Shown here: positions 1 through 6,232 of the stretch, piece by piece
Layout: each line of letters opens with the position of its first letter
Position numbering within the stretch: position 1 is the stretch's first letter
Assembly (NCBI GenBank): GCA_913062735.1
Contig: CAJXWI010000107.1
Span: 1 to 7,678 of the forward strand
Reading direction: 5' to 3'
DNA: 7,678 nucleotides
From: an uncultured Arcobacter sp.
GTDB taxonomy: Bacteria > Campylobacterota > Campylobacteria > Campylobacterales > Arcobacteraceae
Notes under the pieces: generated by a model
Database searches by the model: none
Told to the model about the DNA's origin: nothing
The model's input: the letters and a program-made list of their open reading frames with translations, nothing else
Position numbers and translations under genes: made by a program

Positions 1-1545
1 GACAGTGATTCCTATGCTAATGGTGTATTGATTACAGGTATACAGAGAGAAACCAATGTTTATTTATATGAAAATTTAATCAATGAAGGCTCAAGTGAAT
101 CCTACTTATCTAAGTCCTCCGATATTTTGGCTCTAGCTGAAACAATGTTTGAAGAAACAGACAGCAGTGGTTTATCTGTAGATTTAAACAATTATTTACA
201 GGCCTTAGAAGATTTAAGAAGTGATAGCAGCAATGAAATATATAAAACAAATTTTGAAGTAAAAGCTGAAACCTTAATTACAACTATGCAAGGTTTATAT
301 ACTGATATGCAAAATCTTGAAGATAGTATTCTTGAAGAATATAACGATGATGCAAAATCAATTAATTCGCTTTTGCAAGAAATTGTTGATGTTAATGATG
401 AATTAGTACAAAATGGTGAATCATTAGCGCTGTTAGATAAGAGAGATCTTTTAGAAAATGAATTGTCTACTTATGTTGATATAACAATTAGTGATAGTAA
501 CAACTATTATAAACTTGAAATTGGTGGTGAGACTGCAATTTTTCATAATACTTTATCTTACGAAGTAGAAGTGGTAGATACATCAACTCAACAAAAAAAT
601 GTCTATGCAGTAGATTTTGAGAATATTAGTGCCTATAGTCAAGATATTGAATTAACCTATAATGAGGACTATTCAATTTCTATTAATGTTCCTCTTAGTG
701 CAAGTAATGAAGATGCCCAAACAGCAATAATAGATGCAATAAATAATGATGTTACCTTAAAGAATTTGATAACTGCAAGCATAAATACAGCAGGCAATTT
801 AATAATTACTTCAAATGATACGGGAACCGATTCTTCTTTTATATTTGATATTACAGTTGAATCTGAACCAATAGAAAAAGATACACAATTATCACTTGAT
901 GCAATTGATGATGTTCATTTGGAAATTCTTGATGAAGTATTGACTCTAACTTCCGGAAGTATGCTAGCACTTGGTGAAAATTTGAGAAGTGAAAATTCTA
1001 ATAATTATTTGATTACGTATAAAGATGCTTTGAATGATTTAGCTTATGCATTAAGTGACCTTAGCTCTTCTTATGTACAAAATGAAGATGATAGTTATGT
1101 CTATGGAGAAAATGCTACAAATGAATATACCGGAACACAAAGTGTTTCTAGGATTTCTTTATTTTCGGGTGTGAATATTAGTACTTTACAGTATGACTCC
1201 ACATTTTTAAATACAGTAAGTATTGAAAACTTGGAATATTTAGCACAAATACAATGGAATGATGATTTAAATATTTCCTCAAGTTCAAATAATGAAACAG
1301 TATCTTTAATGGAATTTGTTGAAAACTTAAGAGTTAATATTTCCTTAAACAAAGAAACCGTTGATTCCAAATTAGATATTCAATCAAGCATTACCTTGTC
1401 CCTTTTAAATACATATGAACAACTAACAAAAGTGGATACAGATTACGAAATGATTGAACTCTTGCAGCTTCAAGCAGCATATGAAGCCAATGCTAAAATT
1501 ATCACAGCAGTGGACGAAATGCTTCAAACAATATTAAATATGTAA
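1..1545 (+). CDS. flgK: Flagellar hook-associated protein 1 FlgK (5' partial)
   Basis: FlgK is exported by the flagellar type III system and forms the junction between hook and filament. The frame is open from base 1, so the true start and about the first 40 residues lie upstream. A TTG at 28 is internal and not the start, because the residues before it (YANGVLITGIQR) already match the FlgK N-terminal region. 514 codons are visible. The first 150 or so residues carry the helical FlgK pattern, ending in a KRDLLENELSTYVDI stretch that matches the family's 'D-RD-LL-eLs--v' block. The middle is a variable, Asp/Ser/Asn-rich surface domain. The end, LLQLQAAYEANAKIITAVDEM, is the conserved C-terminal D0 helix of rod/hook proteins. 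There is no cysteine, and Lys/Arg are scarce (about 20 in 505 residues). fliD follows after 10 nt, so the two are very likely co-transcribed. FlgL is less likely because of the length and the C-terminal motif. Confidence 0.93.
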   Translation, partial: DSDSYANGVLITGIQRETNVYLYENLINEGSSESYLSKSSDILALAETMFEETDSSGLSVDLNNYLQALEDLRSDSSNEIYKTNFEVKAETLITTMQGLYTDMQNLEDSILEEYNDDAKSINSLLQEIVDVNDELVQNGESLALLDKRDLLENELSTYVDITISDSNNYYKLEIGGETAIFHNTLSYEVEVVDTSTQQKNVYAVDFENISAYSQDIELTYNEDYSISINVPLSASNEDAQTAIIDAINNDVTLKNLITASINTAGNLIITSNDTGTDSSFIFDITVESEPIEKDTQLSLDAIDDVHLEILDEVLTLTSGSMLALGENLRSENSNNYLITYKDALNDLAYALSDLSSSYVQNEDDSYVYGENATNEYTGTQSVSRISLFSGVNISTLQYDSTFLNTVSIENLEYLAQIQWNDDLNISSSSNNETVSLMEFVENLRVNISLNKETVDSKLDIQSSITLSLLNTYEQLTKVDTDYEMIELLQLQAAYEANAKIITAVDEMLQTILNM

Positions 1546-1555
1546 AGGATAAAAA

Positions 1556-2911
1556 ATGGCTATTGGTATTTTAGGATTAGGAAGTGATGGAAGTTCAGGT
1601 TTGAGTAGTGAATTGCTTCAATCCTTAGAAGAAACAGAGACAGCAGCAATTATTGATCCTATAACAGCATCAATTGAAGAAGTTGAAGCAGAAATTGTAA
1701 TTGAAGAAGAAATTGAAGCAATGGTTGTTGAGTTATTGGAACTTGTAGAAACATTTGACCTTTTTTCGGATGAAACAGGGGCTTTTGATGATATCGTTGC
1801 AACTACGAATGGAGAATCTGTAAATTTTGATGCTGCTGATACAACTTCTTTAGAAGAAGGAATTATTAGAGTAAACATTGATCAACTAGCACAAAAAGAT
1901 GTTTTTCAATCTGAGATTATAAGTGATATGGAAGAAACCTTTACGGGGACAATTGAATTTAAAATTGGTGAAGAAGATCCAAGTACTTACGATTTTACAG
2001 ATTTTACCTATGAAGAAATTGTAGAAGAATTAAATTATTATTCTGCTATTACTGTTGCATTAGAAGAAGTTAGTGATGCACAATACAGAATGGTTTTTAA
2101 AAGTACTAACAGTGGAGAAGATAATAAAATCAGTATAAGTTCTGATGATATGACAAGTTCAGATGGTACATCTGTAAGTTTTGGTTTTACAAATGATGGA
2201 AATCATGTGTTAGAAGCACAAAATATGCTTGCAACTGTAGATGGTATTGATTATGATTTATCAAGTAATCAAATTACATTAAGTACGGGATTATACATTA
2301 GTGCAGTGAGCACTGGTGAATCTTCTATTACTTTAAGCAGAGATGATACAACTATTGTAACGTCAATTGAAAATATTGCTATTAAATACAATGAATTAGT
2401 GGATTTGGTTGATTCAAATATTTATGGGGATGAAGATGTTGCAGCTATTATTTCTGATTCTACTACTTTAAAAACAGTTATGAGCGATATTAAAAATATT
2501 TTCTTTGACTCTTATGGTTTAGAGGATGAAGAGAATATTTTTATCTATGGAATGAGTTTTGATTCTGATGGTTATATGGAAGTTGATTCAGATGAGTTGT
2601 CTTCTATGTTAACGAGTAATTATGATGATTTAAAAGAATTGTTTGTTGGTTATGCTGAAAAAGAAGGAATTGGAACACGTTTAAAAACATATTTAGACTC
2701 ATTGGATGGGTATGATGGTATGTTGAGTGCTTATGCTGATAAATTAGATGATAGAGTTGATACGCTAGAAGAAGATAAAGAAGAAGCCATTGAAAAACTC
2801 GATGATAAGTATTCTACAATGGCAACACAGTTTGCAGATTATACTGTTATTATTACACAAATGGAGCTGGCTTTTGATTCATTAGAGGCAATAATGTCCT
2901 CGGATGAGTAG
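1556..2911 (+). CDS. fliD: Flagellar filament cap protein FliD (hook-associated protein 2)
   Basis: FliD caps the growing filament and guides flagellin insertion outside the cell. The ATG at 1556 is preceded by AAGGAT (1545-1550), and the gene starts 10 nt after flgK. The 451 residues follow FliD architecture: an N-terminal helical D0/D1 part (GILGLGS, then IDPI at about 33-36), the family block S-LEEGIIRVNIDQLAQKDV at about 98-116, a variable central domain, and a C-terminal FliD_C helical region (GIGTRLKTYLDSLDGYDGML near 370-390, then a charged coiled coil with TMATQFADYTVIITQME). The length is at the short end for the family. Residues 2-104 contain no Lys, Arg or His but 27 Asp/Glu; the first basic residue is Arg105. 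No cysteine is present. No promoter or terminator is obvious between flgK and fliD, so expression should follow the flagellar operon. No fliS follows; the next gene is hpf. Confidence 0.93.
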   Translation: MAIGILGLGSDGSSGLSSELLQSLEETETAAIIDPITASIEEVEAEIVIEEEIEAMVVELLELVETFDLFSDETGAFDDIVATTNGESVNFDAADTTSLEEGIIRVNIDQLAQKDVFQSEIISDMEETFTGTIEFKIGEEDPSTYDFTDFTYEEIVEELNYYSAITVALEEVSDAQYRMVFKSTNSGEDNKISISSDDMTSSDGTSVSFGFTNDGNHVLEAQNMLATVDGIDYDLSSNQITLSTGLYISAVSTGESSITLSRDDTTIVTSIENIAIKYNELVDLVDSNIYGDEDVAAIISDSTTLKTVMSDIKNIFFDSYGLEDEENIFIYGMSFDSDGYMEVDSDELSSMLTSNYDDLKELFVGYAEKEGIGTRLKTYLDSLDGYDGMLSAYADKLDDRVDTLEEDKEEAIEKLDDKYSTMATQFADYTVIITQMELAFDSLEAIMSSDE

Positions 2912-2977
2912 AATGATAATTATTATAAGTTACTAAGTTATGAAATTAAGCCATTCCTTATAAAAAATTAATAAATT

Positions 2978-2999
2978 TTTAAATTTACTTTGGTAAACT
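2978..2999 (+). promoter_or_regulatory. Candidate hpf promoter (15-nt block plus -10 TAAACT)
   Basis: TAAACT at 2994-2999 matches TATAAT at four of six positions and would start transcription near 3006, leaving a leader of about 24 nt. It is preceded by TTTAAATTTACTTTG (2978-2992), and the identical 15 nt sit in the same place in front of the -10 of the 6S RNA candidate (5969-5983). No -35 hexamer is visible, as is usual for the main sigma factor in Campylobacterota. This is a prediction from alignment of the two sites only. Confidence 0.45.
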
Positions 3000-3029
3000 T
3001 AACATGTAAATTATTACAAGGAGTATGAG

Positions 3030-3572
3030 ATGAATACAAGTATTGTAGGAAGACATATAGATTTAACAGATCCAATTAAAGAATATATTAATGCATCAAT
3101 AGAGGCATTTAGAAAATATAATTTAGATATTATTTCAGTCAATTCGATTATTTCTCAAGAAGAGAAACATGGTAAAAAAGCATTTTCTTTTGAATTTACT
3201 TTAAATATTGCAAATTTAGATACTGTTGTTGTAAAACAAAAAGATAAAGATTTATATACTGCTATTGACATAGCTGTTGATAGAGTATCTAAAGTTTTAA
3301 GAAGACACCATGATAAAATATCAGGTCATAGAGCAACTAAACTAACTGAAGTTGATTCAGTTAGCCAAGAAGATGAAATTGCAAATGAATTAGAAAAATT
3401 AGAAGGTGAAATTATTGGGGTTAGATTAAATTCTTACAAACCAATGGATATTGAAGATGCTTTAGATGAATTAAAAGAATCTCAAGCTGCATTTAAAGTT
3501 TTTTACGACAAAGACGATAATATGAGAGTTATTTATCCAATGAAAGAAGAAGATAAGTTCGGTTTATACTAA
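3030..3572 (+). CDS. hpf: Ribosome hibernation promoting factor, long form (HPF/RaiA family)
   Basis: HPF binds the 30S decoding region of idle ribosomes, and the long form also pairs two ribosomes into inactive 100S dimers. The ATG at 3030 has a strong AAGGAG (3018-3023) at 6-nt spacing. Residues 1 to about 105 form the S30AE/RaiA domain: IVGRHIDLTDPIKEYI at the start, the beta strand FSFEFTLNI, then DLYTAIDIAVDRVSKVLRRHHDK. A Glu-rich linker (about 108-126) leads to the C-terminal dimerisation domain (about 127-180), recognisable from KPMDIEDALDEL, AAFKVFYD and the closing VIYP...DKFGLY. At 180 residues it has the usual long-HPF length, so dimerisation should need no separate partner. It stands alone, with its own promoter upstream and an intrinsic terminator 25 nt after the stop, between the flagellar genes and der. 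Confidence 0.95.
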   Translation: MNTSIVGRHIDLTDPIKEYINASIEAFRKYNLDIISVNSIISQEEKHGKKAFSFEFTLNIANLDTVVVKQKDKDLYTAIDIAVDRVSKVLRRHHDKISGHRATKLTEVDSVSQEDEIANELEKLEGEIIGVRLNSYKPMDIEDALDELKESQAAFKVFYDKDDNMRVIYPMKEEDKFGLY

Positions 3573-3596
3573 ACTTGATAATAAATAGTACATTTT

Positions 3597-3628
3597 AAAG
3601 GTATTAGCTTTGGCTAATACCTTTTTTT
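3597..3628 (+). terminator. Intrinsic terminator of hpf
   Basis: A perfect 9-bp stem GGTATTAGC (3600-3608) / GCTAATACC (3613-3621) with loop TTTG is followed by seven T (3622-3628) and preceded by AAA that can extend the stem. It begins 25 nt after the hpf stop codon and is a textbook Rho-independent terminator. Confidence 0.93.
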
Positions 3629-3631
3629 CGT

Positions 3632-3637
3632 TATAAT
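3632..3637 (+). promoter_or_regulatory. Candidate -10 box TATAAT downstream of the hpf terminator
   Basis: This is a perfect TATAAT hexamer 4 nt past the terminator T-run, with A-rich sequence after it. TTGGCT at 3610-3615 could serve as a weak -35 at 16-nt spacing, but it lies inside the terminator stem. If active, transcription would begin near 3644 and run through the large inverted repeat towards der, giving either a 150-nt der leader or a small RNA. In such AT-rich DNA a single hexamer is weak evidence. Confidence 0.35.
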
Positions 3638-3696
3638 ACAAAAAAATTACATATACAAAAAAAACTATTTGTTTATTAAAAGATATTACAAGCTCC

Positions 3697-3748
3697 TATA
3701 TTTAAATTCTTAAGGTATTTATTTAAATACCTTAAGAATTTAAATGTA
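3697..3748 (+). repeat. Long near-perfect inverted repeat (stem-loop) upstream of der
   Basis: The arms 3700-3721 and 3724-3745 are perfect 22-nt reverse complements separated by only TT. One G-U and two further pairs (3697-3699 with 3746-3748) extend the stem to 25 bp. In RNA this would be a single stable hairpin with a loop of about four bases. The core contains CTTAAGGTATTTA and its complement. A T-run (3753-3758) follows about 4 nt after the extended stem, so the element could terminate transcription on the + strand. As DNA it could be a dimeric protein-binding site or cruciform. Nothing identifies it as a known repeat family. The spacer between hpf and der (3573-3793) contains no gene. 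Confidence 0.8.
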
Positions 3749-3793
3749 CTTCTTTTTTATCATATTGTATATGTTTAAAGAAATAGGATAAGA

Positions 3794-5233
3794 ATGCAAG
3801 ATATAAAAGAATTAACAAAAATTGCTTTGGTTGGACAACCTAATGTTGGGAAATCGTCGCTTTTTAATAGAATTGCTCAGAAACGTATTGCTATTGTTTC
3901 TGAACAATCAGGAACAACAAGAGATATAAGAAAACACCGAGTCAATATTTTTGACAAAGAAGCCTTAATGCTTGATACTGGTGGAATTGATGAAACAAAT
4001 GACGCTATTTTTTCTGTTGTTAAAAGAAAAGCAATCCAAACAGCAAAAGAATCAGATATCGTATTATTTATGGTAGATGGAAAAAAATTACCCGATGAAA
4101 AAGATAAAGAGTTATTTTATGAATTACAAAATCTGGGAAAAAGACTAGCTCTTATTGTAAATAAGATTGATAATGACAAAGAAATGGAAAGACTTTGGGA
4201 TTTTTATGAATTTGGTATTGGAGAAGAAAACTTATTTGCTATTTCTGTTTCTCACAACAGAGGAACAAAATCTTTAATGGATTGGATCAATAAACATTTA
4301 CCTGAACCTTTTCTTGAAGCTTCTTTAGAAGATGAAAACGAAGAATTAAATGAAGATGAACTAGATGAAAACTATGATGAAGAAATTACTGATATTAATG
4401 AGAGTGAAGAAGATGACAATAAATTAAGAGTTGCAATCATTGGAAGAGTAAATGTTGGTAAATCTTCTATACTTAATGCGCTTCTTGGGGAAGAACGCTC
4501 TGTAGTATCTCCAATTGCAGGTACTACTATTGATCCTGTTGATGAAATGTATGAATATAAAGACAAAGAAATTACATTTGTTGATACTGCTGGGTTAAGA
4601 AGAAGAGGGAGTATTGAAGGTATTGAAAAATATGCATTAATGCGTACAAAAGAGATGTTAGAACAAGCAAACTTAGCATTATTAGTTCTTGATGCCTCTG
4701 AACCTTTTGTTGATTTAGATGAAAAGATTGCTGGTTTAGTGGATGAATACGGTTTGGGAACAATAATTGTTTTAAATAAATGGGACAATAACATTGAAAC
4801 CTTTAAAAAAATAGAAGAAGAAATAAGAGATCGTTTTAAATTTTTATTTTATGCTCCTATTATTGCAGTATCTGCTAAAACGGGACGCTCAATTGATAGA
4901 TTAAAAGATAAATTGATTGAAATCTATGATAATTATTCACAAAGAATTACTACATCTAAATTAAATGCAACAATAGAAGAAGCTGTACGAAGACATGCTC
5001 TTCCTAGTCCAAATGGTGCTTATTTAAGAATTTATTATACTACACAATTTGAGACTAAACCACCACGAATTGCATTAATTATGAATAAACCTAATGTATT
5101 ACATTTTTCTTATAAACGATATTTAATTAACTTTTTACGATCAAATATTGATTTTGAAGGAACACCAATTCACTTAGTTGCAAGAAAAAAAGGTGAAAGA
5201 GACAACCACGAAGAAGAATTTTTAGAAGAATAA
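3794..5233 (+). CDS. der: Ribosome-associated double GTPase Der (EngA)
   Basis: Der has tandem GTPase domains and is needed for maturation of the 50S ribosomal subunit. The first G domain shows GQPNVGKS (14-21), GTTRD (40-44), DTGG (61-64) and NKID (123-126). The second shows GRVNVGKS (217-224), GTT (243-245), DTAG (264-267), NKWD (328-331) and SAK (360-362). The KH-like C-terminal domain follows from about 385, with PPRIALIMNKP and the closing ARKKGERDNHEEE. All GTP-binding motifs are intact. The 479 residues are within the family range; some of the length comes from a very acidic linker at about 175-210 between the two G domains. The ATG at 3794 has AGGATA just upstream (3785-3790). A possible nearby -10 is TATATG (3768-3773), which would give a leader of about 13 nt; a farther TATAAT at 3632 is an alternative. 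hemD follows after 26 nt, probably in one transcript. Confidence 0.97.
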   Translation: MQDIKELTKIALVGQPNVGKSSLFNRIAQKRIAIVSEQSGTTRDIRKHRVNIFDKEALMLDTGGIDETNDAIFSVVKRKAIQTAKESDIVLFMVDGKKLPDEKDKELFYELQNLGKRLALIVNKIDNDKEMERLWDFYEFGIGEENLFAISVSHNRGTKSLMDWINKHLPEPFLEASLEDENEELNEDELDENYDEEITDINESEEDDNKLRVAIIGRVNVGKSSILNALLGEERSVVSPIAGTTIDPVDEMYEYKDKEITFVDTAGLRRRGSIEGIEKYALMRTKEMLEQANLALLVLDASEPFVDLDEKIAGLVDEYGLGTIIVLNKWDNNIETFKKIEEEIRDRFKFLFYAPIIAVSAKTGRSIDRLKDKLIEIYDNYSQRITTSKLNATIEEAVRRHALPSPNGAYLRIYYTTQFETKPPRIALIMNKPNVLHFSYKRYLINFLRSNIDFEGTPIHLVARKKGERDNHEEEFLEE

Positions 5234-5241
5234 AAAATAAT

Positions 5242-5248
5242 AAGAGGG
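5242..5248 (+). promoter_or_regulatory. Ribosome binding site before hemD, start ambiguous
   Basis: AAGAGGG is the only clear Shine-Dalgarno-like sequence between der and hemD. It lies 7 nt before an ATG at 5256, which opens only a 14-codon frame ending in TAA at 5298-5300, and 11 nt before the ATG at 5260 that opens the hemD frame. A further in-frame ATG at 5293 matches the start expected for short HemD proteins but has only a weak purine stretch (CAAGAAA, 5275-5281) upstream. The site therefore supports 5260 without settling it. Confidence 0.5.
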
Positions 5249-5259
5249 TTTAATTATGA

Positions 5260-5931
5260 ATGTTATATATTTTTACAAGAAATCTTCTTTTTATGTCTAA
5301 TATTTATCTTTTAAACAATCAAAAACATGAAAATATAATTAATCTTAAGGTATTTAAGATTAATTATCTCCCCATTGAAATAGATTTCTCACAATACGAT
5401 GCTTTAATTTTTACATCAAAAAATGCCATAACTTCATTACAGTCTCAAAAAGGTTTATGGGAGAATATAGACTCTTATGCAATCGCTGCTAAAACAAGTG
5501 AAATTTTATTGTTACACAAATCAAAACTTAAGTTTGTTGGGAAAACATCCAATGGCAATGATTTTGCACATGAACTAATTCCTTTACTTGAAAATAAAAA
5601 TGTTTTATATATTTGCGCTAAAAAAACAGTTTCAAATTTAGTACCAATTTTAAGAAATGCGAAAATTAATATAAAAGAACAAATTACGTATGAAACCCTA
5701 TGCTCAAAAGAAGATAAAATAAATATTTCTAAAGATGCAGTTATTATCTTCTCCTCACCTTCTTGTATTGAATGTTTTTTTAAACAGTATTCTTGGCATG
5801 AATCTTACAAAGCTGTGCTTATTGGTAAAACAACAGCTTCTTTTTTTCCTTCAAATTTGGATTATGTGATAAGTCCTACACCAAGTATTCTTTCTTGCAT
5901 TGCTTTAGCTAAAGAACTTTTGAATAAATGA
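5260..5931 (+). CDS. hemD: Uroporphyrinogen-III synthase HemD
   Basis: HemD closes hydroxymethylbilane, with inversion of ring D, to give uroporphyrinogen III in the cytoplasmic haem pathway. The family is poorly conserved in sequence. What can be seen is the two-lobe pattern: DALIFTSKNAI (48-57), YAIAAKTS (73-80) and the strand VLYICAKKTV (115-124) with the Y-E-T-L stretch at 144-147; then the second copy of the motif, VIIFSSPSCIECFF (161-174), VLIGKTTAS (186-194) and the closing SPTPSILSCIALAKEL. The 223 residues are near the family norm. The true start may instead be ATG 5293 (212 residues, beginning MSNIYLLNN), since residues 1-11 look unlike HemD. The gene begins 26 nt after der and ends without a clear terminator. 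A 14-bp perfect inverted repeat lies inside codons 26-36. Confidence 0.85.
   Translation: MLYIFTRNLLFMSNIYLLNNQKHENIINLKVFKINYLPIEIDFSQYDALIFTSKNAITSLQSQKGLWENIDSYAIAAKTSEILLLHKSKLKFVGKTSNGNDFAHELIPLLENKNVLYICAKKTVSNLVPILRNAKINIKEQITYETLCSKEDKINISKDAVIIFSSPSCIECFFKQYSWHESYKAVLIGKTTASFFPSNLDYVISPTPSILSCIALAKELLNK
5335..5367 (+). repeat. Perfect 14-bp inverted repeat inside hemD
   Basis: Positions 5335-5348 (ATAATTAATCTTAA) and 5354-5367 are exact reverse complements around the 5-nt spacer GGTAT. The repeat sits in codons 26-36 of hemD, about 75 nt after the 5260 start. It would form an AT-rich hairpin in the mRNA. It shares the 14-mer TCTTAAGGTATTTA (5343-5356) with the large inverted repeat upstream of der (3708-3721). 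No T-run follows, so it is not a terminator. Confidence 0.6.
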
Positions 5932-5968
5932 GGTAATTCTCTTTTCCTGCTTTATATTTAAACTATAA

Positions 5969-5990
5969 TTTAAATTTACTTTGCTACAAT
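5969..5990 (+). promoter_or_regulatory. Promoter of the 6S RNA candidate (15-nt block plus -10 TACAAT)
   Basis: TACAAT at 5985-5990 matches TATAAT at five of six positions. TTTAAATTTACTTTG (5969-5983) stands directly before it, exactly as it does before the hpf -10. The predicted start of transcription is near 5997, at the base of the long RNA rod. No -35 is visible. Confidence 0.6.
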
Positions 5991-5996
5991 TACGAT

Positions 5997-6170
5997 ATCT
6001 AGGTAGCTCGGGATTTCCATTGTTGAGGGTCCGATACTGTATTTTTGCGAGTAAATGTAGGTGTATGGTGTGCAGTGTTTCTTTTTGTTTACACTCCTGA
6101 AGTACAACTCTTACATGCAGTGATTGGCTTTTATGGGCCAAATTGATGGTTAACGGCTACTTGGTACTTT
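5997..6170 (+). ncRNA. ssrS: Candidate 6S RNA between hemD and purD
   Basis: 6S RNA mimics an open promoter and sequesters the main RNA polymerase holoenzyme during slow growth. The 301-nt gap between hemD and purD holds about 174 nt that fold by hand into one long interrupted rod, the 6S shape. A 9-bp closing stem joins 5999-6007 with 6156-6164. Inside it are CCATTG 6017-6022 with 6144-6149, ACTGTAT 6036-6042 with ATGCAGT 6115-6121, GAGT 6049-6052 with ACTC 6107-6110, TGTA 6056-6059 with TACA 6103-6106, and the apical AGTGT 6074-6078 with ACACT 6091-6095. Between the second and third stems, either GGTCC 6028-6032 pairs with GGGCC 6135-6139, or a small local hairpin (6123-6128 with 6137-6143) leaves an open central bubble. 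The region is less AT-rich than its flanks, has no plausible ORF and has a good promoter. From memory, 6S RNA often lies next to purD in Campylobacterota. Both ends are estimates. SRP RNA is excluded by absence of its core motif. Confidence 0.62.
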
Positions 6171-6202
6171 ATTTATTAAAGAGTGTTTATTAAACATTGT
6201 TT

Positions 6203-6208
6203 TATAAA
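6203..6208 (+). promoter_or_regulatory. Candidate -10 box of purD (TATAAA)
   Basis: TATAAA lies 25 nt upstream of the purD start and just after the 6S RNA candidate. It would start transcription near 6215, leaving a leader of about 18 nt that includes the Shine-Dalgarno AAGGA at 6222-6226. Read-through from the 6S promoter is the alternative, since the only hairpins between the RNA and purD are weak (CTTTA 6167-6171 with TAAAG 6177-6181; GTTTATTAAAC 6185-6195). Confidence 0.35.
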
Positions 6209-6232
6209 TAACAATTAACGCAAGGATTTTTA

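Noticed and set aside
28..30. TTG as the start of flgK
   Set aside because: The frame is open and FlgK-like upstream of it to base 1, and no ribosome binding site precedes it; the gene is simply cut by the window edge.
1101..1370. Minus-strand open frame of 89 codons
   Set aside because: It lies wholly inside flgK, has no family resemblance or ribosome binding site, and is a shadow of the coding strand.
1618..1878. Minus-strand open frame of 86 codons, Ser-rich
   Set aside because: It is antisense to the Glu/Asp-rich FliD N-terminus; Ser-rich composition is what the reverse of GAA/GAT-rich codons yields.
2912..3029. Terminator for the flgK-fliD operon or a sigma-54/sigma-28 promoter in the spacer
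   Set aside because: No hairpin with a T-run and no GG-N10-GC pattern or sigma-28 motif could be found; only the hpf promoter candidate is supportable.
4372..4794. Minus-strand open frame of 140 codons, plus a smaller one at 4572-4763
   Set aside because: Both lie inside der, whose motifs fully explain the sequence; no sign of a separate gene.
5905..6141. Minus-strand open frame of 78 codons across the hemD end and the spacer
   Set aside because: It has no recognisable protein features, overlaps hemD, and the region is better explained by a structured RNA on the + strand.
5997..6170. SRP (4.5S) RNA, tRNA or tmRNA in the hemD-purD spacer
   Set aside because: The conserved SRP core (GGAAGGAAGCAGCC-like) is missing, there is no T-loop GTTCGA-type motif or cloverleaf, and no tmRNA tag frame; the rod shape fits 6S better.
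6172..6194. Direct repeat TTTATTAAA (6172-6180 and 6186-6194)
   Set aside because: Nine AT-only bases repeated at short distance are expected by chance in this composition; no further copies make an array.
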